A DNA stretch of 64,000 nt from DAHUXD01 sp963773905 (GCA_963773905.1 CAVZDB010000005.1:248001-312000), one strand, 5' to 3'; positions 42,382 to 52,701 are shown, counted from the first letter of the stretch. Notes: generated by a model not told the origin, from the letters alone. Numbers and translations are program-made.

Positions 42382-44970
42382 TCACTTCAGGCCTTCGACC
42401 AGATAGAGGTCCGACAGCGTGCGCTGGAAGCCGTAGACGTACGAGCTCGCGTCCGGAGTTTCGAAGATGGGCGCGATGTCGACGATGCCGGCGCCGTCGC
42501 CGGGCATGACCTCCCGCGCCAGCGTCCGCTTGCCCGTCGCGAGGTCCAGCCGGAAGAGCCTTCCCGGAACGTCGCGGCGGCGATAGACGTAGAGCGACTT
42601 CCCGTCCGCGGCCCATCCTCCGACCGTCTCGTCCTGGTCGAGTCCGGCGACGCCCGTCGGCTCACCACCCGCCAGCGGGTACAGATAGACCTTGCGGTCG
42701 GGGCCGGTGACGGCGATCCGCGAGCCGTCGGGGGAGATCGAGCGCGTGAAGGAGCGATACCCCTCGGGCGAGATGGCGCGAGGCTTTCCGCTCGGGACGT
42801 CGATGACCCAGAGTCGCGTGCCGTGCCTCGGCTCGTTCGCCGTTGTGACGAGGCGCTTGCCGTCGGGCATGTAAGTCGTCCCGCCCTGAAGCTCGAGGTC
42901 GCCGGTCGGGACGACGCGCTTCTCGCCGGGCCCGGTGGGATACAGCGTCAGGACGCGTGTCGCATGGCCGACCAGCACCGCCGCCCACTGGCCGTCCGGC
43001 GAGAGCGCCTGGGCCCCGCCATCGCCCAGGCGGATCGGCGCGCTTCCGTCGGTCCCGCGGATGAACGTCGAGTACTCGGGGCCGGTTCCCTCGCCGGTCT
43101 CGGAGAACAGGATGGTCTTGCCGTCCGGCGTGATGTCGAAGAGCGATGACCAGTCGAGCCAGGCGAGCTCGCGCTCCTTTGGAATACCCGCTCCGCCGGC
43201 GAGGATCCCGATCCGAATGGTGTCATGCGCGACGAGCACCCGCCCGTCCGTCGCCACGTCCTGAAGGGTGAGACTCTGGGTCACCCGCGCGAGCAGCCGC
43301 TCCTTGCCGGCGAGCGAGATCTCGTGCAACGCGCGGTTGCCGCCCACCCTGGTTCCGGTCATCCAGATCGCCGAGCCGTCGGGGGACCACGCCAGGCCGA
43401 ACTCCGAGGAGAAGTCCTCGGAGAGCGTCCGCTTCTTGCCGTTCCGGTCCACGACGCCGACCGTTCCGCCGTCGTCGCGTCTCTGCGGATGCTCGAGAAA
43501 CGCGACCATGCTCCCGTCCCGGGAGACGCGCGGGTTGCTGATCCAGCCGGCCGTCTGGTAGAGCACCTTCCCGATCGGGAACTCGAGCTGGCTGCGCAGC
43601 GCAACGTCCCGGACGATCGCGACTTCCTTGCCGTCGGGCGTCGTGTCGGCCCACTGCACGTCCTTCAGGACCTCGCGCGGAGCGACTCCGCCGGAGATGC
43701 CGACCTCGGCGAGCGTGCCGACGCGAATGAAGGGCTCCTGGACGTGCCGGTCGAGCGAGACGAGGACCTCGCCCGACTTCGAGACCGCGAGGACGTCGCC
43801 GCCGACCAGGCCGAAGTCCCGCGACTCCGGCCGGTCGGTCCGCGTCGAGAAGAGCTCGACCGGCTTGCCGTCCCAGGCGGAGGCGTAGACGACGCTCTGG
43901 CCGTCGGGAGCGAAGCGGGCGGAGTAGACCTCGCCGCGGCGGAAGGTCAGCTGCTGGTAGTTGGGCGGCGGAACGTAGCCGGCCTTCTTTCCGGCGCGGT
44001 AGCCGCCGAAGACGCCGGCGGCGAGGGCGACGGCTGCGGCGATCAGGGCCGGCGCGAGCCAGGACTTCCTTCGGATCGTCTCGGTCACCCCGGTGACGGC
44101 CCCGGTCGGCGCGGAGACTCCCGAGAGCGCATCGAGGTCGAACGCCACGTCGCGGGCCGACTCGAAGCGCTCCTCCGGGCTCTTCTCCAGACAGTGCCGC
44201 ACGATGCGGTCCAATCCGGGATGGATCTCCTTGTTCGTCTGCGAAAGATCCGGCGGCTCCTTGGTCAGGATCGCCGTGATCGTGTCCGCCGCCGTGTCCC
44301 CACGGAACGCGCGCTGCCCGGACAGCATCTCGTAGAGGATCGTGCCGAACGCGAAGAGATCCGAGCGCCTGTCCGCCGCCTTCCCGCGCACCTGCTCCGG
44401 AGACATATAGCCCATCGTGCCGAGCACGACGCCGGGCTCGGTCCCCGATACCGTCCGCAGGTCCGTGTGTTCGCTCCCGTCCTTCTCGTTCTTGAGCTTC
44501 GCCAGGCCGAAGTCCAGGATCTTCACCCGCCCGTCCCGCGTCAGGAACAGGTTCTCGGGCTTCAGATCGCGGTGCACGATCCCCTTCTCGTGCGCCGCCG
44601 CCAGGCCCTTCGCGATCTGCACCGCGTAGTCGATCGCCTTGCGCACCGGAAGGACCCCGGTGAGGAGCCGGTTGCGCAGCGTCTCCCCCTCCAGAAGCTC
44701 CGTCACGATGTAGGGCGACTCATCCGCCGCCGTCCCGAAGTCGTACACCGCGGTGATGCCCGGATGGTTCAGTACTCCCGCCGCGCGCGCCTCCTGCTCG
44801 AAACGCTTGAGGCGATCCGGATCCTGCGAGAAGGTCGCCGGCAGCACCTTGATCGCCACCTCGCGGCCGAGGCGCGGATCCTTCGCGCGGTAGACCTCGC
44901 CCATCCCTCCGGCGCCGATCGGCGCGAGGATCTCGTAGGGTCCGAGCTTGGTTCCGGCGCTGAGAGTCAC
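42382..44970 (-). CDS. Ser/Thr protein kinase with PD40 propeller, array member 4
   Basis: About 862 residues. Kinase motifs are intact (GAGGMGEVYRAKDPRLG, Lys41, HRDLKPENL, DFG), then a membrane span (LAPALIAAAVALAAGVFGGY) and a propeller with SARFAPDGQSVVYAS and LAWSPDGSAIWMTG blades. The GTG at 44970 overlaps the stop of the upstream kinase by 4 nt (GTGA), so the two are translationally coupled. It pairs with the copy at 39574 in sequence. Downstream, 213 bp of repeat DNA break the chain. Confidence 0.93.
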   Translation of the reverse strand: MTLSAGTKLGPYEILAPIGAGGMGEVYRAKDPRLGREVAIKVLPATFSQDPDRLKRFEQEARAAGVLNHPGITAVYDFGTAADESPYIVTELLEGETLRNRLLTGVLPVRKAIDYAVQIAKGLAAAHEKGIVHRDLKPENLFLTRDGRVKILDFGLAKLKNEKDGSEHTDLRTVSGTEPGVVLGTMGYMSPEQVRGKAADRRSDLFAFGTILYEMLSGQRAFRGDTAADTITAILTKEPPDLSQTNKEIHPGLDRIVRHCLEKSPEERFESARDVAFDLDALSGVSAPTGAVTGVTETIRRKSWLAPALIAAAVALAAGVFGGYRAGKKAGYVPPPNYQQLTFRRGEVYSARFAPDGQSVVYASAWDGKPVELFSTRTDRPESRDFGLVGGDVLAVSKSGEVLVSLDRHVQEPFIRVGTLAEVGISGGVAPREVLKDVQWADTTPDGKEVAIVRDVALRSQLEFPIGKVLYQTAGWISNPRVSRDGSMVAFLEHPQRRDDGGTVGVVDRNGKKRTLSEDFSSEFGLAWSPDGSAIWMTGTRVGGNRALHEISLAGKERLLARVTQSLTLQDVATDGRVLVAHDTIRIGILAGGAGIPKERELAWLDWSSLFDITPDGKTILFSETGEGTGPEYSTFIRGTDGSAPIRLGDGGAQALSPDGQWAAVLVGHATRVLTLYPTGPGEKRVVPTGDLELQGGTTYMPDGKRLVTTANEPRHGTRLWVIDVPSGKPRAISPEGYRSFTRSISPDGSRIAVTGPDRKVYLYPLAGGEPTGVAGLDQDETVGGWAADGKSLYVYRRRDVPGRLFRLDLATGKRTLAREVMPGDGAGIVDIAPIFETPDASSYVYGFQRTLSDLYLVEGLK

Positions 44971-47549
44971 TTCAGGCCCTGCACCTGGTAGAGGGTGGAG
45001 AGAACTCGGACGATTCCGCTGAGCATCGTCTTCCCGTCCGGCGTCACCCGAACCGGTCCGAACTGGTTCACGCCGCCGGCGTCGGCGCCCGACAGGTCGC
45101 GCACGTGCGTCCGCCGCCCGGACGCGACCTCGATGAGATCGACCGTGCAGGGAATGCCCATCTGCGAGACATAGAGACTCTTCCCGTCCGCCGTCCAACC
45201 CGCCGGGTAGTCTGCGGGCTTCGACGACGCGAGGTCGGTCGGAGATCCCCCCGCCATCGGGTAGAGGTGAGCCCTCGCGTCCGGGCCGATTGCCACGATC
45301 CAGCGCGCGTCCGGCGAGACGAAGATTCGCGCATTGGTGATCCCTTCCTCACTCACCGCCTTCGGCGGGCCTCCCGCCAGGTCCTGGACGTACAGACGGC
45401 TGCCTCGTCCCTGGGCATTCGCCACGAAGACGAACTTCGAGCCGTCCGGAAGGAAGGCGCCGTACGTGGGCCTTCCCAGGTCGTCGGGTGGGAAGGCCTT
45501 CGGCTGGCCGGTTTTGACCGGCACGAGCACGAAGTGCGACGGATTCGAGGTGACGCGCGTCAATGCCCATGCGGAGTCGGGCGACAGCGCGACCCCGACC
45601 CCGTCGCCCAGGCGCACGGCCGGAGAGCCGTCGGTTGGTCGCAGATAGACGCCGCCCGCCGCGCCGCCGCCCTCGCCCGACTCGTCGAAGAGAAGGAGCT
45701 TGCCGTCCGTCGAGAGAGCGCGGTCGCTGGACCAGTCGAACCACGTCAGGTCCTTGCCGGCCGTCTCGCCGGGAGGAAACGCCAGCAGGCTCGAGCGGTA
45801 ATCGTCCTCCGTGACCAGCGCGCCGCCGTCCTTCCGAACGTCGAGAAGCGCCGGCGTTCCCTGCATCGAGCGGATCAGCCGGAGCTTCCCCGCCGGCGTC
45901 ACGCCGTAGAGCATCCGCTCGATTCCCTCTCGGGCTGCGGTGAACCAGATCTCCCCGCCGTCCGGAGACCAGGCGAGCCCCTGGACCGTGGCCCAGTTCG
46001 GGCCGAGGTCGGTCTTCTTGCCCGCCAGATCCACGATCGAAATCCCGCCATCGTCCCCCGCCGCGGAGTGGTCGATGAAGGCGATCGTCTTTCCGTCCGC
46101 GGAGAAGCGCGGGTTCTGGATCCAGCCCGCCGTTTCGTAGAGCACCTTGCCGATCGGATACTCCAGCCGATCCTTCCCACCCGCCCGATGCGCCACGGCG
46201 AGCTCGGAGCTTCCCGGCGCCCATTCCGCAAAGCTGACGTTCGCGAGAATTTCCTTGGGCGCGACTCCCGACAACGGCACTCGCGCCAGCGTTCCGTGGA
46301 GAGCGAATCCGGTGAGGGAGTAGTTGGGCTCGAGGAGAATCGCCATCTCTCCCGAGGACGAGATCGACAGCAGGCTCGCCCCCGGCAGCGGCAGCGGAGA
46401 GGACTCCGGAATCCCCGGCCGAAGGGAATAGATGCGTGGAGGAGGGCCGCTCCAGGCGGCCGTGTAGTAGACGGTGCTGCCGTCCGGCCCAAATCGCGCC
46501 GTGCTGACGGTGCCGCGCTGGAAGGTCAGGCGCTGGAAGGTCGGCTGCGACGCCCCGCTCGTTCTCCGGCCCGCGAAGAGCCCGAGAAGAGCAGCCCCCA
46601 GGACGGCGGCGAGCGCGAGGGGCCAGCGCGCGCGGCGCCGAACCGGCTCGACGACGCCGCTCACGCCGGACGCCGTGCTCGTGACCTCGCCGAGGTGCTC
46701 GCGCACGCTCTTCAGGTCGCGCGCGAGGTCGCGGGTCGACGCGTAGCGCTCGTCCGGGTCCTTGGCGAGGCAGCGCTCTACGATCCAGCGAAACGGCGCG
46801 GGCGCCTTCGGGTTGACCTGCGCGACCGGCTCGGGCTCGTCCTGGATGATCGCCGCGAGCGTCTGCGCGCCCGTGCCCTTCTGGAACGCGCGCTGTCCGG
46901 TCGCCATCTCGTAGAGGATCGAGCCCAGCGAGAACTGATCCGAGCGGAAGTCGACGGGCCGTCCGCTCGCCTGTTCCGGCGACATGTACCCGACCGTCCC
47001 CATGACCGTGCCTGGAGTCGTCTCCTGATGGATCGCGGTCGGCGCGTGCGTCGCCTGGTCCATCGGTGCCACGAACAGCTTCGCGAGGCCGAAGTCGAGC
47101 AGCTTGACGAAGCCGTCCTTCGAGACCATGACGTTCTCGGGCTTCAGGTCGCGGTGGACGATGCCCGCCGCGTGCGCCTTCGCGAGGCCCTCGGCGATCT
47201 GCACCGCCACGTCGAGAAGTCTCTTCGTCGGCAGCGCTCCCGACGCGAGCGAATCGCGCAGGCTCGTCCCGTCGACGTACTCCATCGCGATGTAGGACGT
47301 CCCGTTCGCCGCGCCGATCTCGTGGATCGTGATGATGTTGGGGTGGTTGAGCGCGGACGCCGCCCGCGCCTCGGCCTCGAAACGCGCGAGGCGGTCCCTG
47401 TCCTGCGCGAACGACTCGGGCAGCACCTTGATCGCGACCTCGCGCCCGAGACGCGGATCCTTCGCGCGGTAGACCTCTCCCATCCCGCCCGCGCCCAACG
47501 GCGCGAGGATGTCGTAGGGGCCCAGCCTGGTGCCTGCCGTCAGGGTCAT
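44967..47549 (-). CDS. Ser/Thr protein kinase with PD40 propeller, array member 3
   Basis: 860 residues. It belongs to the subgroup with hinge SYIAMEYVDGTSL and kinase tail SVREHLGEV, like the copy at 36801. Catalytic motifs (AIKVLP, HRDLKPENVMV, DFGLAKL) are intact. A membrane span (about 315-335, LALAAVLGAALLGLFAG) precedes a propeller with ARFGPDGSTVYYTAAW, EWAPGSSELAVAH and LAWSPDGGEIWFTAA blades. Its ATG overlaps the upstream kinase stop (ATGA) and its own stop overlaps the next GTG, so it is coupled on both sides. Confidence 0.93.
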   Translation of the reverse strand: MTLTAGTRLGPYDILAPLGAGGMGEVYRAKDPRLGREVAIKVLPESFAQDRDRLARFEAEARAASALNHPNIITIHEIGAANGTSYIAMEYVDGTSLRDSLASGALPTKRLLDVAVQIAEGLAKAHAAGIVHRDLKPENVMVSKDGFVKLLDFGLAKLFVAPMDQATHAPTAIHQETTPGTVMGTVGYMSPEQASGRPVDFRSDQFSLGSILYEMATGQRAFQKGTGAQTLAAIIQDEPEPVAQVNPKAPAPFRWIVERCLAKDPDERYASTRDLARDLKSVREHLGEVTSTASGVSGVVEPVRRRARWPLALAAVLGAALLGLFAGRRTSGASQPTFQRLTFQRGTVSTARFGPDGSTVYYTAAWSGPPPRIYSLRPGIPESSPLPLPGASLLSISSSGEMAILLEPNYSLTGFALHGTLARVPLSGVAPKEILANVSFAEWAPGSSELAVAHRAGGKDRLEYPIGKVLYETAGWIQNPRFSADGKTIAFIDHSAAGDDGGISIVDLAGKKTDLGPNWATVQGLAWSPDGGEIWFTAAREGIERMLYGVTPAGKLRLIRSMQGTPALLDVRKDGGALVTEDDYRSSLLAFPPGETAGKDLTWFDWSSDRALSTDGKLLLFDESGEGGGAAGGVYLRPTDGSPAVRLGDGVGVALSPDSAWALTRVTSNPSHFVLVPVKTGQPKAFPPDDLGRPTYGAFLPDGSKFVFVANAQGRGSRLYVQDLAGGPPKAVSEEGITNARIFVSPDARWIVAIGPDARAHLYPMAGGSPTDLASSKPADYPAGWTADGKSLYVSQMGIPCTVDLIEVASGRRTHVRDLSGADAGGVNQFGPVRVTPDGKTMLSGIVRVLSTLYQVQGLK

Positions 47550-50116
47550 CGGACGCCCTCGACGAGATACAGGTCCGAGAGAATGCGGTTGAAGCTGTAG
47601 ACGTATCCATCGCCGCTGCGTCGCGGAATGACGTCCAGGGAGTAGATGCCCGCCGCGTCGGCCGGCATCAGGGTTCGCCAGAGCTCCCTGCGTCCGGTCG
47701 CGATGTCGAGCCGGAAGACCTTCGCCGGCAGCTCCGCTCGGCGGTGGACGTACAGGGAACGGCCATCGAGGCTCACCTCGTCCACGCTGTCTTCCGGGTC
47801 GATTCCGGGCACCACGGCCGGCTCCCCTCCGGCGAGCGGATAGAGAACGGTCTTCCGGTCGGGCCCGGCGGCCACGACCCACTTGCCGTCGGGGGTCACG
47901 AGCGTGCGCCGGTACCCTTCCGGAGTCACGGCGCGAGGCTTTCCGCCGTCGATGCCTCTCAGGTAGATCCGGGACCGGTGTCCGGCCTCGCTCCCACTGA
48001 AGAGAATCTGCTTACCGTCCGGCATGAAGGCCGCGCCGAAGACCGAGAGCCCCTCCTTCGAGAGGAGGCGGGGCTCGCCCGCGCCGGTCGGGTAGAGCAC
48101 GAGCTGCGGGTCCGAGGAGGGGTGAAGGACCGCGAGGGCCCACTCGCCGTCGGGCGAAAGATCCTGCCCGGACCCCTCACCCAGCCGCACCGCCGGGGAC
48201 CCATCCATTCCTCGGAGGTACACCGAATAGCCCGCCCCTCCTCCCTCGCCCGATTCGGAGAAGAGAACTCTCTTGCCGTCCAAGGAGATGGCGGCGGGCA
48301 GCGACCAATCGAGCCAGGTCAGCGAGCGTTCCTTCGTTTCCCCCGGCGGGAGGGCGATGATCTCTCTTCTCCAGGTTTCCCGCGTCAGGAGCGGCCGCCC
48401 GTCGCGCGCGATGTCCTGGATCGTCAGGTTGCCCGGTACGCGGAGGATCTCCCGAAGCCTTCCACCCGGCGTCACCGCATGGAGCGAGCGGTTGCCGCCG
48501 ACCCGGGCAGCCGTGAACCAGATCTCGCCATTCGGCGCCCACGCCAGGCCCTGCGCCGTCGCGAACGACTCCGACAGCTTCTTCACGCCGCCGGAGCGAT
48601 CCACCGTGGCGATCCAGCCGCCGTCGTCGAGCGGCACCGGATGGTCGATGAAGGCGACCGAGTTCCCGTCCGGAGAGATCCGCGGGTGACTCACCCACCC
48701 GTGCGTCTCGTAGAGAACCTTCCCGGGAGGGTACTCGAGCCGCATCTTCCCGGAGACGGTCCGCACGATCGTCAGGCTCTTGCCATCGGGCGACCAGTCC
48801 GCCCACTCGATGTCCTTCAGGATCTCGCGCGGCGCGCCGCCGGCCACCGAGAGCTGAGCGAGCGTGCCGGTTCGCTGGAATCCGCCTGTGTTCTGGCGGT
48901 TCAGGGAAACGGCCATCTCTCCCGACCTCGAGATCGCGAGAACCTCCGCGCCCACGAGTCCGAACGGACGCGAGTCCGGGCTCTCGAGGCGGCCGGCGAC
49001 GATCTCCATGGGCTTGTCGTCCCAGGCCGCCGAGTAGAGGACCGTCTGCCCGTCCGGAGCGAACCGGGCCGACTGGATCTGGCCGCGGCGAAACGTGAGC
49101 TGGTGGTAGGACGGCGGGGGACGGTTGCCGGCCCGCTGGATCGCGAACCAGGCCAGAAGACCGCAGACGAGCACGGTCGCCCCGACGCACCCGGCGAGAA
49201 CCAGCCAGGACGGCCGGCGGGCCGGCCCGGCGGCGACGAGGCCGGACGTCGACGCGGCGGTTCCCGACAACCCCGACAGCGCCTCGAGATCGAAGGCGAC
49301 GTCGCGCGCCGAGTAGAAGCGCTCCTCGGGGTTCTTCTCCAGGCAGTGCCGCACGATCCGCTCGAGGCCGGGCTGAACGCTCTTGTTGGTCGCCGAGAGA
49401 TCCGGAGGTTCCTCCCGCAGGATCGCCGACATCGTCTCCGCCGCCGATTCGCGATGAAACGCGCGCCGGCCCGAGAGCATCTCGTAGAGGATCGCGCCGA
49501 AGGCGAAGAGGTCGGAGCGCTGGTCCGCGGCCTTGCCCTTCACCTGCTCGGGAGACATGTAGCCGAGCGTACCCATCACGACGCCGGGCTCCGTCGCCGT
49601 CGGGAGATTCGTCTGAGGACCGCTTTGCGCCTCGCTCTGCGTCAGCTTCGCGAGGCCGAAGTCCAGGATCTTGACGCGCCCGTCGTTGGTCAGAAACAAG
49701 TTCTCGGGCTTCAGGTCCCGATGGATGATCCCCTTCTCGTGCGCGGCGGCGAGGCCCTTCGCGACCTGCATGGCATAGTCGACCGCCTTGCGCACCGCGA
49801 TCGCGCCGCCGGACAGCCGCGCGCGCAGCGTCTCGCCTTCGAGCAGCTCCGTCACGATGTACGGCGCGCCTTCGTGGGTCCCGAGGTCGTGGACCGCCGT
49901 GATGTTGGGGTGGTTGAGGCCGCCGGCGGCCTGCGCCTCCTGCTCGAAGCGCCGCAGACGGTCGGCGTCCGCGGAGAACAGCGCCGGCAGCACCTTGATC
50001 GCGACCTCGCGCTTCAACCGCTCGTCGCGCGCGCGGTACACCTCGCCCATCCCGCCCGCGCCGATCGGCGCGAGGATCTCGTAGGGGCCGAGCCTGGTGC
50101 CGGCCGTCAGGGTCAT
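47546..50116 (-). CDS. Ser/Thr protein kinase with PD40 propeller, array member 2
   Basis: 856 residues. Kinase with AQAAGGLNHPNITAVHDLG and hinge YIVTELLEGETL, intact HRDLKPENL and DFG. The membrane span is LVLAGCVGATVLVCGLLAWF. The propeller follows with SARFAPDGQTVLYSAAW, WADWSPDGKSLTIVR and the SYNRILSDLYLVEG-type end shared by most copies. The start ATG at 50116 overlaps the stop of the copy upstream (ATGA). It is closest to that copy (50113-52686). Confidence 0.93.
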   Translation of the reverse strand: MTLTAGTRLGPYEILAPIGAGGMGEVYRARDERLKREVAIKVLPALFSADADRLRRFEQEAQAAGGLNHPNITAVHDLGTHEGAPYIVTELLEGETLRARLSGGAIAVRKAVDYAMQVAKGLAAAHEKGIIHRDLKPENLFLTNDGRVKILDFGLAKLTQSEAQSGPQTNLPTATEPGVVMGTLGYMSPEQVKGKAADQRSDLFAFGAILYEMLSGRRAFHRESAAETMSAILREEPPDLSATNKSVQPGLERIVRHCLEKNPEERFYSARDVAFDLEALSGLSGTAASTSGLVAAGPARRPSWLVLAGCVGATVLVCGLLAWFAIQRAGNRPPPSYHQLTFRRGQIQSARFAPDGQTVLYSAAWDDKPMEIVAGRLESPDSRPFGLVGAEVLAISRSGEMAVSLNRQNTGGFQRTGTLAQLSVAGGAPREILKDIEWADWSPDGKSLTIVRTVSGKMRLEYPPGKVLYETHGWVSHPRISPDGNSVAFIDHPVPLDDGGWIATVDRSGGVKKLSESFATAQGLAWAPNGEIWFTAARVGGNRSLHAVTPGGRLREILRVPGNLTIQDIARDGRPLLTRETWRREIIALPPGETKERSLTWLDWSLPAAISLDGKRVLFSESGEGGGAGYSVYLRGMDGSPAVRLGEGSGQDLSPDGEWALAVLHPSSDPQLVLYPTGAGEPRLLSKEGLSVFGAAFMPDGKQILFSGSEAGHRSRIYLRGIDGGKPRAVTPEGYRRTLVTPDGKWVVAAGPDRKTVLYPLAGGEPAVVPGIDPEDSVDEVSLDGRSLYVHRRAELPAKVFRLDIATGRRELWRTLMPADAAGIYSLDVIPRRSGDGYVYSFNRILSDLYLVEGVR

Positions 50117-52686
50117 CGCACGCCCTCGACCAGGAAGAGGTTCGAGAGGTTGCGGTAGTACGAGTAGGCATAGGCGCCGTTGGGCGCCATGCGGAATCCC
50201 TGGATGGCGTTCAACCCCGTCGCGTCCGCCGGAACGAAGTCCCGGGGATTCTCGGCCCGACCCGTGGCCGGGTCCACGACCTCGAGGCGGAGCGGGATCC
50301 GCGTCGCGGACCCGCGGCGGACGTAGAGCCGGTCGTTCGAGGCCCAACCCGGCACTCCGTCCAGCACGGCGATCCCGGCGGCCTTGACCGGGGGAGCCGT
50401 CCCATCGATCGGGCAAATGAAGGTCGCGCCGTCGGGACCGAAGCACACGAAACGCGTGCCGTCGGGAGAGATCTGCGTTCCGCGGTAGCCCTCGGCGGTG
50501 ATCGCTCGCGGCTTGCCTCCCTCCGCGTCGAACACGTACGCGCGCGGCGGCTTGCCAGCTTCCCGCGCGGCGGCGAGGATCCGCCGCCCGTCCGGAAACC
50601 AGCTCGCGCCTCGCACCACGAGCCCGGACGCCGGGATCTTCTTCGCTTCTCCGGCTCCTGTCGGATAGATCACGATGTCGGGACCGGACGGCGGTCCCAC
50701 GAGCGCGAGCACTCGCTTGCCGTCCGCCGAAAAACGCTGAGCGTTGCCCTCGCCCAGCCGGATCGCCGGAGTGCCGTCGAGTCCACGCACGTAGACCGAG
50801 TAGCCCTTGCCGCCGCCCTCGCCGGCTTCGGCAAAGAGGATCATGCGGCCGTCGGCGCTGATGTCGGAGAGCAGGCTCCAGTCGAGCCACGACAGATCGA
50901 TGTCCGACGGGGCGCCCGCGGCGCGTCCCACGATCCCGATCTGAGGCGTGTCGTGGGAGAGCAGAACGCGGCCATCGCGCGCGACGTCATCGAGGCTCAG
51001 GTTTCCGGCGACACGCGAGAGGGAGCGCGTCCTACCCGACGGCGTCGAGGCGTAGAGCGCCCGGTTGCCGCCGACCTCGGCGGCCGTGTACCAGACCTCC
51101 GAGCCGTCGGGCGACCAGGCGAGCCCGAAGGCGCTCGCGTACTCCGGCGAGATCGTCGTCTTCTTGCCGGCGAGATCCACGATCGCGATCGTCCCGCCGT
51201 CGTCGTTGACGACCGGATGGTCGATGAACGCGATGCGGTCGCCGCGCGGCGAGATCCGGGGCTGGCCGACGTATCCCGGCGTTTCGTACAACACCTTGCC
51301 GATCGGCAGCTCGAGCCGAGACTTACCGCCGATCACCCGGATGATCGCGAGGTCCTTGCCGTCGGGGGTCCAGTCGGCGGATTGGACTCCCTCCAGCAAC
51401 TCCCGCGGCGCGCCGCCCGTCGCCGCGACGCGCGCGAGCGTGCCCGCGCGCGTGAAGGCGGTATCAAAGTCCGACCGCAGGAGGACCGCGACCTCTCCCG
51501 TCGGGGACACGGCAGCGACGTCGGCGTTGGGGATACCGAAGGCCGCGGCCTCCGGACTGTCGGGCCGCGTCACGAAGATCTGCGCGGGCTTGCCGTCCCA
51601 GGCGCCCGTGACCAGGACGCTCTTGCCGTCGGACGCGAACCGGGCGCCCCAGATGGCGCCATGGCGAAACGTGAGCTGCTTGAAGGTCGGGGGCACCGAG
51701 ACCCCCTTCGACCTGCCCAGAAAGTAGCCGGCGGCCACGGCGGCGGCGAGGACGAGCAACGCGGCGGCAACCGTGAGCGGCCGCCTGCGCGAGACCGGCT
51801 CCGAGCTTGCGACAACGGAGGCGGCCGCGCTGCCGGTGGTTCCCGACAGCGCTTGCAGGTCGAACGCGAGGTCGTGCGCCGAGTGGAAGCGCTCCTCGGG
51901 GCTCTTCTCCAGGCAGTGGCGGACGATCCTCTCGAGCCCCGGCTGGACGTTCTTGTTCGTCGCCGAGAGGTCCGGCGGCTCCTCGCGCAGGATCGCCGAC
52001 ATCGTCTCCGCCGCCGACTCCCGGTGGAACGCGCGCTGGCCCGAGAGCATCTCGTAGAGGATCGCGCCGAAGGCGAAGATGTCCGAGCGCGGATCCGCCG
52101 GCTTGCCCTTGACCTGCTCCGGCGACATGTACCCGAGCGTGCCCATGACGACGCCGGGCTCCGTCGCGGTCGGGAGGTTCGTCTGCGGCCCGCTCTGCCC
52201 TTCGGCCTGCGTCAGCTTCGCCAGGCCGAAGTCCAGGATCTTCACCCGGCCGTCGTTGGTCACGAACAGGTTCTCGGGCTTCAGGTCCCGGTGGACGATC
52301 CCCTTCTCGTGCGCGGCGGCCAGACCGTGCGCGATCTGGACCGCGTAGTCCGTGGCCTTGCGCACCGCGAGCGCGCCGCCGGAGAGGCGGGCGCGCAGCG
52401 TCTCGCCCACCAGGAGCTCCGTCACGATGTACGGCGCACCCTCGAACGATCCGAAGTCGTACACCGCCGTGATGTTGGGGTGATTCAGCCCGCCCGCCGC
52501 CTGCGCCTCCTGCTCGAAGCGCTTGAGGCGGTCCGAGTCCTGCGAGTAGGTCGCCGGCAGCACCTTGATCGCGACCTCGCGCTTCAAGCGCTCGTCGCGC
52601 GCGCGGTAGACCTCGCCCATCCCTCCGGCGCCGATCGGCGCGAGGATCTCGTACGGACCGAGTTTGGTTCCGGCGGAAAGGGTCAA
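50113..52686 (-). CDS. Ser/Thr protein kinase with PD40 propeller, array member 1 (first in the operon)
   Basis: 857 residues, starting with TTG at 52686, 9 nt after a TAGAAT box. The kinase (GAGGMGEVYRARDERLKREVAI, HRDLKPENL, DFG) is followed by a span (LTVAAALLVLAAAVAAGYFL) and a propeller. Unlike the other copies it has GARFASDGKSVLVTGAW and SADWTPDGKDLAIIR, and its C-terminal blades are more divergent (FVCFGPDGATFICPIDG), so its ligand may differ. It is the head of the array, and the only visible promoter for the four coupled genes is here. Confidence 0.93.
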   Translation of the reverse strand: MTLSAGTKLGPYEILAPIGAGGMGEVYRARDERLKREVAIKVLPATYSQDSDRLKRFEQEAQAAGGLNHPNITAVYDFGSFEGAPYIVTELLVGETLRARLSGGALAVRKATDYAVQIAHGLAAAHEKGIVHRDLKPENLFVTNDGRVKILDFGLAKLTQAEGQSGPQTNLPTATEPGVVMGTLGYMSPEQVKGKPADPRSDIFAFGAILYEMLSGQRAFHRESAAETMSAILREEPPDLSATNKNVQPGLERIVRHCLEKSPEERFHSAHDLAFDLQALSGTTGSAAASVVASSEPVSRRRPLTVAAALLVLAAAVAAGYFLGRSKGVSVPPTFKQLTFRHGAIWGARFASDGKSVLVTGAWDGKPAQIFVTRPDSPEAAAFGIPNADVAAVSPTGEVAVLLRSDFDTAFTRAGTLARVAATGGAPRELLEGVQSADWTPDGKDLAIIRVIGGKSRLELPIGKVLYETPGYVGQPRISPRGDRIAFIDHPVVNDDGGTIAIVDLAGKKTTISPEYASAFGLAWSPDGSEVWYTAAEVGGNRALYASTPSGRTRSLSRVAGNLSLDDVARDGRVLLSHDTPQIGIVGRAAGAPSDIDLSWLDWSLLSDISADGRMILFAEAGEGGGKGYSVYVRGLDGTPAIRLGEGNAQRFSADGKRVLALVGPPSGPDIVIYPTGAGEAKKIPASGLVVRGASWFPDGRRILAAAREAGKPPRAYVFDAEGGKPRAITAEGYRGTQISPDGTRFVCFGPDGATFICPIDGTAPPVKAAGIAVLDGVPGWASNDRLYVRRGSATRIPLRLEVVDPATGRAENPRDFVPADATGLNAIQGFRMAPNGAYAYSYYRNLSNLFLVEGVR

Positions 52687-52695
52687 GCCGGAGGG

Positions 52696-52701
52696 ATTCT
52701 A
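52696..52701 (-). promoter_or_regulatory. -10 box of the kinase array
   Basis: TAGAAT on the minus strand, 9 nt before the TTG start at 52686. Confidence 0.45.

Noticed and set aside
36801..52686. Propeller domains as secreted TolB proteins
   Set aside because: Each is continuous with a kinase domain through one membrane span, so they are sensor halves and not Tol-Pal components.
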